A stretch of 64,000 bases of DNA from Thalassolituus oleivorans MIL-1 (GCF_000355675.1 NC_020888.1:1461001-1525000), one strand, 5' to 3'. Counted from the stretch's first letter, positions 46,925 to 57,297 are shown. The notes: a model not told the origin generated them from the sequence alone. Numbers and translations: made by a program.

Positions 46925-49303
46925 TTATCTGATTCTCGTCGTTTCTTGCGATGTATAGGCCATGTCAGGTAAGTGCAAACAGATGCTAAATCCCTTGTTG
47001 GTCTCTGGCCAACTAATTTCACCTTTCATTAGTTCGACGACTAGATTACGTGTTTGATACAGGCCAAGCCCTTTGCTTTTAGCCGTGATACGCTGTGTGG
47101 TGTAGAAAGGCATGAAAATCTCCTCTCGAAGCTCGGGCTTAATCCCTATGCCATTATCAAAATATTTTACGACGAGTTCTTTTCCCATATTAATGTAGAT
47201 ATTAATTTTGACTCGTTGTTTTAATTGACGCATTTTTTCATTGTGCGTCCATGAGTTATCGACTAATTGATTTAGTATCTGATCGAGTGCAACGGCGTAG
47301 CCATGCCAAATAGCATTACGTTGGGGGATGTCGACATCTAAGTCGATATCAGGAAAGCGATTGGCGATACGTTGCTGCCAATCCTGTATCCAAACTCGTA
47401 GTAGTAAGGTCTCTGGTTGATGGGGATGATCAGCAACGGCTGATGAGCGAATTAATGCATTCAGTTCGCTCAAACGATGCACACCCGTTGTGATATGTGT
47501 TAAACCGGTAAGAATGTCTTGTTGCATTTGTTTATCGGGCAGAGAGGCTATTTGATCTTCGACGAATGTGGTCGCCAGTTGAATATTCCCCAGTGGTGTA
47601 TTCATTTCATGGGATACGCCCATAACTAACTGGCGAAGCGACTGGGTTTTTTCTGTTTGCAATCGTTGTAAATCAAGCTCGTTTTGATGACGATGAGTAA
47701 CATCTAACGTCGACCCAATCCAAATAGAAGCGTCATCCGATTGGTCGTGACGCAGTGTAATTAGCACTTGTAAATCAGATGTAGAGTTATATGGGCGAAT
47801 AGTAATCGGGAAACCTTGCACACGCTTATTCTTGTTTAAATTTTCCCATAGTTCGGCACTGTTTTTCTTGGTTGTTATGTAGTCGGTTAATAGCATATTG
47901 CTGGCTAATAACTCACTTTCGGTTTGATAGCCGAATAACTTGGTGAATGATTTGTTGGCTTTAATAATTGCACCACTATCGTCCATGCGGAAGTGGCCGT
48001 TAATCGAATTCTGATAAATATCTTCGTATCGTTGTAAGTAACGGATGGCCTCTTGCTGGCTTTCGACCACTTTCTTTCGAGCTCTCGTATGCTCATCTTG
48101 TAAGCGAATAATACGTTCGCCGAGAGCAAGTGATAGGAAGATAACTTCGAAAAATGAACCAAATTGATATCCAAATAGCGTTAGCAAATTAGTAGGGGCG
48201 ATTCCTAAAGAACTAAGATTACCAACAACCATACCTGTGATTAACATAACCCAAGCAATGGTGAAAAAACGCGCACCTCTGTGTCCCTTTAGCCAGAACG
48301 AGGTGCTGATAACTAAAGCTGATACTGCCATTAATGAACTGAACAGGTTTTGTGTAGAAACACTGAAGCGATAGGGCGTAATCAGTGCCAATGCCATAAA
48401 AACGATGGCCAATGCACTGAATATACGAAAGAGTCGAAAGCTGGTTGGACCATATTTTTCTAAGCGTAAAAACGAGGGGATAAACCAGCTCATTGCCAAC
48501 TGAGCCAAAGCAAAAAAGAAGGGTAGAGCAATGTTGTTTAATTCTGGATAGTTTGGCCAAAAATATTGGAAGGCCGAGCCTTCATACGACATATGGAACA
48601 ATAAGAATGAGGCAACAAAGGCAGAGTAAAATAGGTAACTTCGATCACGTATAGAAAAAAATATAAATAAGTTATAAAGCCCCATGACAATCATCATGGA
48701 GTAATATCCACCTCGCAGTATGTTATTGCCTAACAAGCCAGAGCGCAGACTTTCGCCATCAATAAGTTCTATTGGCAGTTGATATGTACCTTGCGTATCG
48801 ACAAATATGTAAGCGTCGTAACTATTACCAGCGGTGAGCGGTAAAGCAAAAATCAAATTGGGATGGGCTATTTCTCTTTCCGCAAAAGGTAATGAATCCC
48901 CAGCGGTTGATATACGACACTGGGAGCGTCGCTTAGAATCTGCAGTACATAAGTAGAGTGTTACTTTATCTAAGAGTGAATAGCGATTCCAAAAATACCA
49001 ATTACCACTGACATCACTAGTCAGTTTGATTTTTAGCCAGTAAGCAGAATCGCTAAAACCAAAGTTAAGACTTTCTTTATCATCCATTTGCCAAGCAGAG
49101 GAGCGCATGACGTCTTCTAATCGATAACTGCGATTATGATCTTCGATATACTGAACGTGCCTGCCAATATACTGACTTCCCGGTGCGGAAATCACGAGAC
49201 GTTCTAAGTCTTGAGGCGTGTCTGCAGATGCCGCAGGTAGCAGATTGCCCAGTGCAAATATGACAAATCCTATAGAAGCAAAAAGCTTATTGAACCAACG
49301 CAT
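46925..49303 (-). CDS. 7TM-DISM sensor histidine kinase with PAS domain
   Basis: 792 residues. Signal peptide (about 1-27), periplasmic 7TMR-DISMED2 ligand domain (about 30-165, with SDSAYWLKIKL and NWYFWNRYSLLDKVTLY), seven membrane segments (about 190-390), a short coiled coil, a PAS domain (YEDIYQNSINGHFRMDDSGAIIKANKSFTKLFGY), then the kinase core: H box GVSHEMNTPLGNIQL, N box QILNQLVDNSWTHN, G1 YFDNGIGI, G2 SKGLGLYQTRNLV. Its response regulator is not adjacent, making it an orphan in this window. It overlaps the upstream small membrane protein gene by 17 bp. Confidence 0.92.
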   Translation of the reverse strand: MRWFNKLFASIGFVIFALGNLLPAASADTPQDLERLVISAPGSQYIGRHVQYIEDHNRSYRLEDVMRSSAWQMDDKESLNFGFSDSAYWLKIKLTSDVSGNWYFWNRYSLLDKVTLYLCTADSKRRSQCRISTAGDSLPFAEREIAHPNLIFALPLTAGNSYDAYIFVDTQGTYQLPIELIDGESLRSGLLGNNILRGGYYSMMIVMGLYNLFIFFSIRDRSYLFYSAFVASFLLFHMSYEGSAFQYFWPNYPELNNIALPFFFALAQLAMSWFIPSFLRLEKYGPTSFRLFRIFSALAIVFMALALITPYRFSVSTQNLFSSLMAVSALVISTSFWLKGHRGARFFTIAWVMLITGMVVGNLSSLGIAPTNLLTLFGYQFGSFFEVIFLSLALGERIIRLQDEHTRARKKVVESQQEAIRYLQRYEDIYQNSINGHFRMDDSGAIIKANKSFTKLFGYQTESELLASNMLLTDYITTKKNSAELWENLNKNKRVQGFPITIRPYNSTSDLQVLITLRHDQSDDASIWIGSTLDVTHRHQNELDLQRLQTEKTQSLRQLVMGVSHEMNTPLGNIQLATTFVEDQIASLPDKQMQQDILTGLTHITTGVHRLSELNALIRSSAVADHPHQPETLLLRVWIQDWQQRIANRFPDIDLDVDIPQRNAIWHGYAVALDQILNQLVDNSWTHNEKMRQLKQRVKINIYINMGKELVVKYFDNGIGIKPELREEIFMPFYTTQRITAKSKGLGLYQTRNLVVELMKGEISWPETNKGFSICLHLPDMAYTSQETTRIR

Positions 49304-49802
49304 ACGTCATCAGGGTAAGCCAAGCAATCATGCCGCTTACTATCAGTGCCCAATTCAAGCCAGATAGCTCAGTGTTTTTAGCAAAGAAATGCATACGCTG
49401 ATCGTGAAGTTTGTTGATGGTTTGGTTAACCAATAGATTAGGTAGCAAAGTCATTAGGTTGGCTAATAGCCCCCAATAATGGTCGGTTATAAGCATCCAT
49501 ATGGGCATTAGGGTAAACAGCAAGTAGAGAAAATAAAGGCGAGCAGGCTTCCAGCGTGTAGGTTCGCCAAACTCTTCGCCAGTTTTACTAATTCTACGAT
49601 ATAGGTCGAATTGATAGACAACACTAACCAAGGTGCGCCAGATGGGGCTTACTTGGCCACCACGACGGGCAATCTGGAGCCAGTTACAATAGGTCCAATA
49701 GAAGCTATACAGGCCAAACGAGGCCAGAGACAGTTCGATAAGCTTCTCAGTGCCGACTTCAAAAAAGAGTGATTTGGCACGAGTTTCAGGGTGTTGCTGC
49801 AT
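49287..49802 (-). CDS. DUF4234-like small membrane protein
   Basis: 171 residues with about three to four hydrophobic segments and the pattern EKLIELSLASFGLYSFYWTYCNWLQIARR, which recalls DUF4234 proteins ('tiGiYplyWf'). ATG 49802 with AAGGAA upstream is preferred to the longer frame at 49862. It lies just upstream of the sensor kinase and overlaps it by 17 bp, so the two are co-expressed. Function unknown; a signalling accessory is a guess. Confidence 0.6.
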   Translation of the reverse strand: MQQHPETRAKSLFFEVGTEKLIELSLASFGLYSFYWTYCNWLQIARRGGQVSPIWRTLVSVVYQFDLYRRISKTGEEFGEPTRWKPARLYFLYLLFTLMPIWMLITDHYWGLLANLMTLLPNLLVNQTINKLHDQRMHFFAKNTELSGLNWALIVSGMIAWLTLMTYALVQ

Positions 49803-49961
49803 AGAAGATTTCCTTTTCAGGGCGCACTTAGTATAGCTCGAACCTGCATAAGGGCGAAGCATTCACCTATGGTTACACACTCATTGGTTTCTGCACTGGT
49901 CAAGGCGCTCTGCTTTCAGTAATCTAGCGCGTTTGAATCGCGACAAATTGAATTGAATCGT

Positions 49962-51422
49962 ATGTTTTTTGAACAGGAACGAGGGCAGTTTTTCCGCCCC
50001 ATGACCGGCAAGTACCGGGCACAGATTATGGAGTGCTTACGCGAGCTGTATCAGCGACTGTATAGCTCCAGCAGTGCGGATTATGGCCAAGCAATTCAAC
50101 GTGATACGGTGGTTGAGGTATTTCAAGAGGCGCTTGTACGTGCCCCTGTATTGGCGGATGGCAGCGAAGAAGCTGACGATACGCCAGACGGTCGCTTTCG
50201 TAACAGCCGCGAGCAAGCCGGTTGGGTACTCAATCAACTTTTAGAACATGGTTGGTTAGAAAAGCAGGTGGATGAAGCCACGTTGCAAAGTACCTTTGCG
50301 TTTACTCGCTACGGGCGCTTATTCACAGAGCCATTCATCACCGAAAGTCGTTCAATGGCGCGCACTCGCCATCGTAATACGCGCAACACACGTAACTCGC
50401 TAGAATCTTTCTTAGAGCGCGGCGATATCTATGACCTGTTGGACGCCTATGAATACTCTGAGCGTATTATTAGTGATTTCACCGATGTGATTGCCGAGCT
50501 GGAAGAACGTAAGCGTGATCTTGTGCGTGAGATGGAAGATCAGCTTCTTATTCAGCGTGCCAGTGAAGCCTTCTTCGATTTTATGGAGAATCGCTTCCAG
50601 CCCGATCTATCTGTGCGTTTGTCGGCGGACAACGTTGAGAAGCATCGCGATACTATTCAAAAGATCATCAATGCTATCCGTAAAAAAGACGTCGCTTTCA
50701 AAGCGAAGACCGAGCGTCGCTTACGTGAACTCCTGCCGGAACTAGGGCAAGAAGGGCAGTCGGTATTTTGGACTTTGCTTGATGGCATCGAAATGCGTTT
50801 GCGTAATGCCAGTGACATCATGCTGCCAGCACTGCGTCGCGCACTGCAAAGCTTTACCAAACGTGCAGACATCATTATTCGTCAAATGAGTTATCTCGCG
50901 TCGCAGTCTAAAAATGACGTACTGACCGTGTGTAAGCACTTGGCCAGTAAGACCGAGAAAGAACAAAACAGCATTTTAGAGCGGGCCGGTGAGTTAATGG
51001 CCGTGCCACAAGTGCGATTAGTGGATCCTGGCCAAGTGCGTATGGCTGCGCCGCGTCATCGTCGTCATATCGAAGCGCATTTAGACGATGGCCAAGGCGA
51101 TTTCGATATCGAAGCGCGTCGCGACATCTATGTGCAGCAAGTGTTGGATCAAGCCTTCCTTGTTAATCAGCAGGCTTTGAAAAACTACATGCAACGCCAA
51201 TTGTCGACGGGTAAGCCGGTATCAACCCGAGATATGCCGATTGAATCGGCGCAAGATTTCCTCGCCGTAGCGCATGCTATTGGCCTAGGTGCAGCCGACG
51301 GCTTGTCGTCCGAATTCACCTTCCGTATTGATTATGATGAAAGCCCAGCCCGAGAACAGGGCGATGTGTATTTCACCAAAAAAGATCATTTTACCTTTGA
51401 ACTGGTTCAGAAAGAGTCTTGA
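49962..51422 (+). CDS. mksF: condensin kleisin subunit MksF (Wadjet JetA-like)
   Basis: 486 residues of the MksF/JetA family, the kleisin of Mks-type condensins. N-terminal winged-helix part ([27 protein letters not shown] ... [23 protein letters not shown]), a long charged coiled-coil middle (about 160-320), and C-terminal domain with [23 protein letters not shown]. It should bridge the two MksB heads and bind MksE. ATG 49962 is preferred over TTG 49953. The gene overlaps or abuts mksE by a few bases, indicating one transcript mksF-mksE-mksB. Confidence 0.85.
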   Translation: MFFEQERGQFFRPMTGKYRAQIMECLRELYQRLYSSSSADYGQAIQRDTVVEVFQEALVRAPVLADGSEEADDTPDGRFRNSREQAGWVLNQLLEHGWLEKQVDEATLQSTFAFTRYGRLFTEPFITESRSMARTRHRNTRNTRNSLESFLERGDIYDLLDAYEYSERIISDFTDVIAELEERKRDLVREMEDQLLIQRASEAFFDFMENRFQPDLSVRLSADNVEKHRDTIQKIINAIRKKDVAFKAKTERRLRELLPELGQEGQSVFWTLLDGIEMRLRNASDIMLPALRRALQSFTKRADIIIRQMSYLASQSKNDVLTVCKHLASKTEKEQNSILERAGELMAVPQVRLVDPGQVRMAAPRHRRHIEAHLDDGQGDFDIEARRDIYVQQVLDQAFLVNQQALKNYMQRQLSTGKPVSTRDMPIESAQDFLAVAHAIGLGAADGLSSEFTFRIDYDESPAREQGDVYFTKKDHFTFELVQKES

Positions 51423-51424
51423 GT

Positions 51425-52363
51425 ATGTTGCAGTCGATTGAAAAAGAATTAGAAAAAGAAGGACTGAGCCAGCGCGATTATTCCGAGTTATTAATTCGTT
51501 TGCTGGATTACGGCGTTATTTGTCGTGATGAATCTCAGATCGAACAAACACTTTATGATCGCTATGTGCGTTTAGAAGAATTAGTGGGTGAATATTTATC
51601 GCTGATTGGCGTGCGTATTCAACACGACCGCCGTTTTCAATTCGTGCGGTTATTTCCACCAGGTTCACAAGTTCCGGGCATGGATGAAGACCAAGAATTT
51701 GGTGGTCAGCAATCCTTCCGTACGCGCCTAAACCAAGCGGAAGTCGCATTAACCTTGGTATTGCGTGCTCAGTACGACAAGGCGCTGCGTGAAGGAGCGG
51801 TTGACGATCAAGGTTGCGTGATGACCTCGCTAGAAGCGTTAAGTATCGCCATGAAAAACCTTTTGAAGCGCAATTTGCCCGATAACCTAACGGATCGTAA
51901 ACAGCTATTTCGTCGCTTAAAACAATTACGTTTAGTGCAAATTGCTAACGAAGAGACTTTAGGTGATGGCGACATGTGGTTGCGCATTCGCCCTATGATT
52001 ATGAGTTACGTCAGTGATCAAGTCTTAACCGAACTGATGGATGGTGAGGATGACTCTGATGATGTTGAAATCGCGGCACTAGACACTACACCTGTGCCAG
52101 AAAAAGAAGCTGAAGTCGCTGCTGAATTGACTGACTCCGAAGATGGGGACGCAGTCGAAACTGTCGAAGAAACAACGGAAGACGTTGTTGTCGCCGACGC
52201 AGAGTCTGAAGCAGAAATTACGGCAGAAGCTGCCGATTCAGATCCTGCTGAAGAAGCTGATTTAGCTGAAAACACAGAACAAGCAGCAGCCGTAAAAGCT
52301 GACGAAGACACAAATAACGAGCCGCAGCGTTCACATCAACCTGCCAGCTTGTTTGGGGAATAA
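51425..52363 (+). CDS. mksE: condensin subunit MksE (Wadjet JetB-like) with acidic C-terminal tail
   Basis: 312 residues. The first about 205 residues match the MksE/JetB family (DUF4194-like winged helix: [84 protein letters not shown]). Residues about 206-305 are an extra Glu/Asp/Ala-rich, probably disordered tail ([30 protein letters not shown] and so on), ending in HQPASLFGE. The in-frame TTG 51419 is less likely than ATG 51425. It binds the kleisin in Mks complexes. Confidence 0.85.
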   Translation: MLQSIEKELEKEGLSQRDYSELLIRLLDYGVICRDESQIEQTLYDRYVRLEELVGEYLSLIGVRIQHDRRFQFVRLFPPGSQVPGMDEDQEFGGQQSFRTRLNQAEVALTLVLRAQYDKALREGAVDDQGCVMTSLEALSIAMKNLLKRNLPDNLTDRKQLFRRLKQLRLVQIANEETLGDGDMWLRIRPMIMSYVSDQVLTELMDGEDDSDDVEIAALDTTPVPEKEAEVAAELTDSEDGDAVETVEETTEDVVVADAESEAEITAEAADSDPAEEADLAENTEQAAAVKADEDTNNEPQRSHQPASLFGE

Positions 52364-52368
52364 TTGCC

Positions 52369-55300
52369 ATGTTTTTAAAGAAATTTATATACGTTAACTG
52401 GGGCAATATTCCGGCCACTGAATTTGAATTTGGCCCCATTAATTTGCTCTCTGGTGGTAACGGTTCAGGTAAAACGACCGCAGCTGATGCCATTCAAACC
52501 ATCATGACGGCAGCGCACGATACCTTGTTCCATTACAACCCCGGTCAGGACGAAGCTACCCAACGTGGTCGCGGTAAAAACGTGCGTACCTTGGCCTCTT
52601 ATGTTTTAGGTTGTGACGATGGCAGTTATGCGCGCCCCGGCGGTGCTGTTGGCTATTTAGCCGCGGTATTTCATCCAACGGCGAACAGTGCGGATGGCAC
52701 AGGTGGCGAAAGTGGTGAGCCGTTTACCGCGATTATCGGCGTGAGTGCGTCGATTGATCGCGCCGGTAGCCAGCCTGTTGCACGTCAAAATGATTTGCAG
52801 TTTTTTATTATTGCCGGCGAGCAGTTAACGCTAAACGACTTCTTGTTAGATCAAGCCGATGGTCAGCGTAATGTCGTCGAGTTGAATAAACTCGGTAAAA
52901 ATCTAGCGCGTCGTATCGAACCGCACAATATTGAAAAATACGATACGAAAAAACAGTATTTACGTCGTTTATATGGAGCTTTACGTGGTCGCAATGATGC
53001 GGTGCCAGAACGTGAAGCCATGAACGCAGCGCGTACTTTCTCACGCTTTATGGCCTATAAGCCGGTTAAAAGTATTAACGGCTTTGTGGCTAACGAAATT
53101 CTCGAAGCCAAAGATATGGGCGATGCTATTCGCAGCGTATCGGACTTAATGAAAACCATCTATGCGATGGAATCCGATGCTAATACCTTGGCTGAAACCA
53201 TCGCAATATTGAACAGCACCAAAGGCGCGACGGGCCGGTATATTGATCAATGGATTGATTACAACGTACTGGAATATACCGCTGCGCGCAGCCGTTTTTT
53301 ACATGACCAACGCAGTTATTTAAGCGCAAAAGAACAGCAACAAAACTTTCGCGAGCAATTAAATAAAACGCAAAAAGAGCGTGATGTTGCCCAAGATCGC
53401 CGCAAGCAATTACGCGAACAGCTGATCACCATGGAAGCGCGTCGTCGTGGTATCGATGCGCTGCAAGATAAAGATGCGGCTGAAAGCGCTTTAGCTGATG
53501 GCAAAAAGAAATTGCAACAGCAAGCCATTCCTTTATTGGAACAAGAGCAGCTATTGCAGGCCAGTTTACGCGCGACCGAGTTAGTACACGGTGCTTTGCA
53601 AAAGACGTCAGTTGCCGCAGAAATTCCGTCGTTAGGTTCCAAGCGAATTCTTGATCAAGCGAAACAAGTATTAGCCATTAAAGATCAAGATGCGGTCGAT
53701 TTCCGTAAACTACTGGGTAAAGACTGGGTCGATTTGTCGCCGCTAGAAGCGCACTTAGACGAAGCGCGTGAGCAGCAATCATTGGTGAATCAATGGCGTG
53801 ACCGCTTCCATAATGTGGATTTAGAAAGCAGCGGCATTTCATTGCGCGATCAAATTGCGCGTAACGTCGACCGTCGCGAACAAAAATTCCAACAAGTACA
53901 AGCGCGCATGAATCAAAAACAAGGCGACATTGATAGCCTTGAAGCGCGTCAGCTAAATTACCCCGGTTTCGTGCGCCAAGCACTTGAAGCCATTCTGCGC
54001 GAGTGCCCACAAGCTGATCCGCGCGTACTTGCCGACTACGTTGAAGTGACCGATCCTGCATGGCAGAGCGCCATTGAAGGTTATATTGGTGGTGCGCGTT
54101 TCAGTATTATCGTTGAAGCAGCATTTGAAGCCGAAGCGGCGCATATTTTGCGTTCGATTCCTGGTGGTAGCCGTGCTCGCGTTATTCAAGGGCAAAAAGC
54201 GAAGAAAGACTGCGAGCGTTTAAAGCTGCCGTCGAATTCGATTTTAAATGTGATGTCGTTCGAACACGCGACCGCACGTTATTACCTTGAAGCCAGCTAC
54301 GGCACGGTAGAACAAGTCGAAGACCTACACACTCTGCGTTTAACTCGTCGTGGTGTTACTAAGGAAGGCTTGGGTTCGGGTGCGTATTCAATTTATCGTT
54401 GCGACTTAGATGATACCGAACTGGTATTTGGTTTGGGCGCGCGCGAACGTGCGCTATCGGCCAAGCGTGGTGAATTAGAAACCTTGGCTGAACAAGCTAA
54501 CGAAGCTAATCATCAGTTCCGCCAAGCACAGCAATTATTGGATGCCGTTAATTTACTGCGTCACGTAACATTCGCCGACCAAATGCAGGGCATGTTAGAT
54601 ACTCAGTATCAAATGGATCAAGCTGAAAAAGCCTTGAACCAAGTCGACGTATCCGACTTTAGCAATATGGAAGACGAATTTACTGGCTTAAAAGAAAAAG
54701 CCGATGAACTCGATGCCGTGATTAAAGAGCTGGATGGTGAGCTAGGTCGTTTACAGCAAATGTTAAACGACAGCGAAAAATTCTGTAAAAACCTTAGCGA
54801 TATGCAGGAAAAAACTTCTGAAATCGCCGATAAAAAAGAAGAAAACCTACGCGCTATCGTGAGTGTGTGGCCAGACTTTGATTCAGAAGCACGTCTCGCC
54901 GCCGCCGATGCGGAAGCCAATGACAGCCCAGCCGAAGCCATCGAAAATATGCGTAAGAGCGTATCCCAAGAGCTTAATGCCACGGCTTACGAAATTGAGC
55001 GTAATATTAACGAGCACAATCTGCGTTGCCAAACCGCCGATGCGATTGTTTATGCACCGGATTATCGCGAAGAGCACAGCGCCCATTTCTTTAAAGGCGT
55101 GTGTGGTTTGCAGCGTGAAATCGAACGCGTTCATAACCGTTTGAAAAACAATATTTTGGTTGAGAAACAAGACAAGCTGGCGCAACTGCGCGAAAGCTTC
55201 AATAACGTCTTTATCACCAACCTATGTCACTCCATTTATCAAGCCATTAATGATGGCAAACGTATTCTGGAAGACCTAAACAAAGAATTGGCTCATCACC

Positions 55301-56031
55301 AGTTCGGTGCCGACCGAGAAACCTATTGGTTTGATTGGGAATGGGTGCCTGAATATAAGGAATATTGGCAGTTCTTTGATGAGGTAATTAAAAACCCATC
55401 GTTAGGTGATGGCGCTACCTTATTTACTGCGGATATTTCTGCAGCATCGAAGAAAGTTCGCGATCATCTGATGGCAATGCTGTTGGATGACGATGAGCAA
55501 AAAGCGATGCGCGAATTAGAGCGTATCTCTGATTATCGAAATTACCGCGCTTACGAAATTTATAAGCAGCCTGCGAACAAAGAGCCGATTGCGCTTAGCC
55601 AATACGGCACAGGGTCGGGTGGTCAGTTAGAGACTCCGGCTTATATTATTCGTTCTGCTGCGATTACCTCTGCCTTCCGCTTTAACGAAGGTGATACCCA
55701 CTTGCGTGTGGTATTGGTCGATGAAGCCTTCTCTAAAATGGATGAAACCCGTTCGAAAGAAGTGATTAACTATTTAACTGAAAGCTTAGGTTTGCAGTTA
55801 TTGTTTATTATGCCGACCAGTAAATCAGGGCCATTTATGGACTTGGTGTCTAACCAATTTGTGTTCAGCAAAGTGCCGTTAGTGGGTGGCCAATGCAAGG
55901 GTGAATTGCAAACCCGCGTTCTGGTTGATCGCCAAGAGTGCAACCAAGACAAAGTAAAAGAATTGTGGGCGAATCATCGCCGCACGATTCGCCACCAAGC
56001 GGCGCTCGATTTTATGGAAGAGTTTGCTTAA
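52369..56031 (+). CDS. mksB: SMC-like condensin ATPase MksB (Wadjet JetC-like)
   Basis: 1220 residues. N-terminal Walker A GGNGSGKTT (about 29-37) and the subfamily motif DTLFHYNPGQDEATQRGRGKN; two long coiled coils (about 310-420 and 690-900) around a hinge (about 540-650); C-terminal signature YGTGSGGQLETPAYI and Walker B LRVVLVDEAFSKMDE. This is the SMC/Rad50-like ATPase of MksBEF/JetABC condensins, which extrude DNA loops. In Wadjet, JetD nuclease cuts small circular DNA; no jetD/mksG lies within reach here. mksB shares one base with the haemoglobin gene that follows (TAATGA). Confidence 0.92.
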   Translation: MFLKKFIYVNWGNIPATEFEFGPINLLSGGNGSGKTTAADAIQTIMTAAHDTLFHYNPGQDEATQRGRGKNVRTLASYVLGCDDGSYARPGGAVGYLAAVFHPTANSADGTGGESGEPFTAIIGVSASIDRAGSQPVARQNDLQFFIIAGEQLTLNDFLLDQADGQRNVVELNKLGKNLARRIEPHNIEKYDTKKQYLRRLYGALRGRNDAVPEREAMNAARTFSRFMAYKPVKSINGFVANEILEAKDMGDAIRSVSDLMKTIYAMESDANTLAETIAILNSTKGATGRYIDQWIDYNVLEYTAARSRFLHDQRSYLSAKEQQQNFREQLNKTQKERDVAQDRRKQLREQLITMEARRRGIDALQDKDAAESALADGKKKLQQQAIPLLEQEQLLQASLRATELVHGALQKTSVAAEIPSLGSKRILDQAKQVLAIKDQDAVDFRKLLGKDWVDLSPLEAHLDEAREQQSLVNQWRDRFHNVDLESSGISLRDQIARNVDRREQKFQQVQARMNQKQGDIDSLEARQLNYPGFVRQALEAILRECPQADPRVLADYVEVTDPAWQSAIEGYIGGARFSIIVEAAFEAEAAHILRSIPGGSRARVIQGQKAKKDCERLKLPSNSILNVMSFEHATARYYLEASYGTVEQVEDLHTLRLTRRGVTKEGLGSGAYSIYRCDLDDTELVFGLGARERALSAKRGELETLAEQANEANHQFRQAQQLLDAVNLLRHVTFADQMQGMLDTQYQMDQAEKALNQVDVSDFSNMEDEFTGLKEKADELDAVIKELDGELGRLQQMLNDSEKFCKNLSDMQEKTSEIADKKEENLRAIVSVWPDFDSEARLAAADAEANDSPAEAIENMRKSVSQELNATAYEIERNINEHNLRCQTADAIVYAPDYREEHSAHFFKGVCGLQREIERVHNRLKNNILVEKQDKLAQLRESFNNVFITNLCHSIYQAINDGKRILEDLNKELAHHQFGADRETYWFDWEWVPEYKEYWQFFDEVIKNPSLGDGATLFTADISAASKKVRDHLMAMLLDDDEQKAMRELERISDYRNYRAYEIYKQPANKEPIALSQYGTGSGGQLETPAYIIRSAAITSAFRFNEGDTHLRVVLVDEAFSKMDETRSKEVINYLTESLGLQLLFIMPTSKSGPFMDLVSNQFVFSKVPLVGGQCKGELQTRVLVDRQECNQDKVKELWANHRRTIRHQAALDFMEEFA

Positions 56032-56438
56032 TGACAGATCAAACTCTAGCGTACGGCGAGGGCGATGCCTCCTACCGTGCCGCAGGACAAGAAGAGGGCA
56101 TTCGCCAATTGGTGGATACATTTTACGATGCCATGAGTGTATTACCCGAAGCGGCAATGATTCGGGCCATGCACCAAGACGACCTGACAGAATCGCGTGA
56201 TAAACTCACGCGGTTTTTGTGTGGCTGGCTCGGCGGTCCGAAATTATACAGCGCCAAATACGGTCCAATAAATATTCCCGCTGCACATCGACATTTATCC
56301 ATCGGCCCTGCGGAACGCGATGCATGGCTTGCCTGCATGCGTGAAGGACTAAAATCTCAGCCATACGCCGATGATTTTAAAACCTATCTCCTCACTGAAT
56401 TATGGAAACCGGCAGAGCGTAGCCGGACGCATGATTAA
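56031..56438 (+). CDS. group II truncated haemoglobin
   Basis: 135-residue globin. Group II truncated haemoglobin features: GQEEGIRQLVDTFYDAM, TRFLCGWLGGPKLY, the proximal His in PAAHRHLSIGPAERDAW with Trp of WLACM. Such proteins bind O2 or NO or scavenge reactive species in the cytosol. Its ATG uses the last base of the mksB stop, so translation may be coupled, yet the roles seem unrelated. Confidence 0.9.
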   Translation: MTDQTLAYGEGDASYRAAGQEEGIRQLVDTFYDAMSVLPEAAMIRAMHQDDLTESRDKLTRFLCGWLGGPKLYSAKYGPINIPAAHRHLSIGPAERDAWLACMREGLKSQPYADDFKTYLLTELWKPAERSRTHD

Positions 56439-56457
56439 GCGCGCTCGTTAAGTTATT

Positions 56458-57192
56458 GTGCAATCGAAAAAATCCCGTCTCGACCGATTTTTAAGCGTAA
56501 AAACCGGCACTCCAAAAGGTGATATTCGTTTATTACTTGCGCAAAAACGTGTGCAAGTGGATGGTCGTATCGCTACCGATGCGCAACAGATTATTGATCA
56601 GTTCAGGCATATCACCCTTGATGGTGACATACTGCAAAGCAATACCCGCCGTTATATCATGCTGAATAAACCGGTGGGTGTTGTTAGTGCCACCAAAGAC
56701 GATCAGCATACCACCGTGTTAGACCTTCTGAGTGAATATAAAAACGGCGAATTTTACGCCCCAGATTTACATATCGTTGGGCGTCTGGATTTAAACTCGT
56801 CGGGTTTGTTGCTACTTACCAACGATGGCGAGTGGTCACGGTATTTAATGTCACCTGAAAATAAAGTCGCTAAAGTGTACGAAGTCACGGTTGAAAAACC
56901 TATTAGCGATGAATGCATACACGCTTTTTCTGACGGTATGTATTTCCCCTTTGAAGACATCACCACTAAGCCAGCAACGCTTGAACGTATGAGCGATTGT
57001 GTTGGCCGAGTAACCCTCGAAGAAGGCCGCTATCACCAAATAAAACGCATGTTTGGTCGTTTTCGTAATCCGGTACTTAAATTGCATCGAATCTCAGTGG
57101 GGGCGTTTTATCTGGATAATGAACTGGCAGCTGGGCAGGCTAAAAATTTAGTCGCGGTTGAATGTATTAAAATAATTAAGGAGGAATTTTAA
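56458..57192 (+). CDS. rsuA: RsuA-family 16S rRNA pseudouridine synthase
   Basis: 244 residues. S4 domain (RLDRFLSVKTGTPKGDIRLLLAQKRVQVDG), then MLNKPVGVVSATKD, catalytic Asp in GRLDLNSSGLLLLTNDGEWS and EGRYHQIKRMFGRF. RsuA makes pseudouridine at position 516 of 16S rRNA; the length and motifs fit. It starts at GTG 56458, 19 bp after the haemoglobin gene, and is probably co-transcribed. Unlike the gene at 9559-10242, it has a normal RsuA layout. Confidence 0.87.
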   Translation: MQSKKSRLDRFLSVKTGTPKGDIRLLLAQKRVQVDGRIATDAQQIIDQFRHITLDGDILQSNTRRYIMLNKPVGVVSATKDDQHTTVLDLLSEYKNGEFYAPDLHIVGRLDLNSSGLLLLTNDGEWSRYLMSPENKVAKVYEVTVEKPISDECIHAFSDGMYFPFEDITTKPATLERMSDCVGRVTLEEGRYHQIKRMFGRFRNPVLKLHRISVGAFYLDNELAAGQAKNLVAVECIKIIKEEF

Positions 57193-57278
57193 TTGAAGCG
57201 CTTTTTTCAGTGGCAGTTTTAAGTGAAAACTGAAATTGAATAACATAAAATCTGCATTATTTTTATCGCTAGGTTATT

Positions 57279-57297
57279 AGGGCCACAATGTGGCCCT
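57279..57297. terminator. palindromic hairpin between rsuA and alkJ
   Basis: AGGGCCACA-A-TGTGGCCCT: nine-base arms about a single base. No T tract, but the symmetry makes it a candidate end for both convergent transcripts. Confidence 0.5.

Noticed and set aside
52018-52311. Ser/Ala-rich minus-strand frame opposite the MksE tail
   Set aside because: It is the complement of the repeated Glu/Asp/Ala codons; no start signal.
49962-56438. A complete Wadjet plasmid-defence system
   Set aside because: No JetD nuclease is present in the window and the next genes are a globin and a pseudouridine synthase, so a defence call is not supported.
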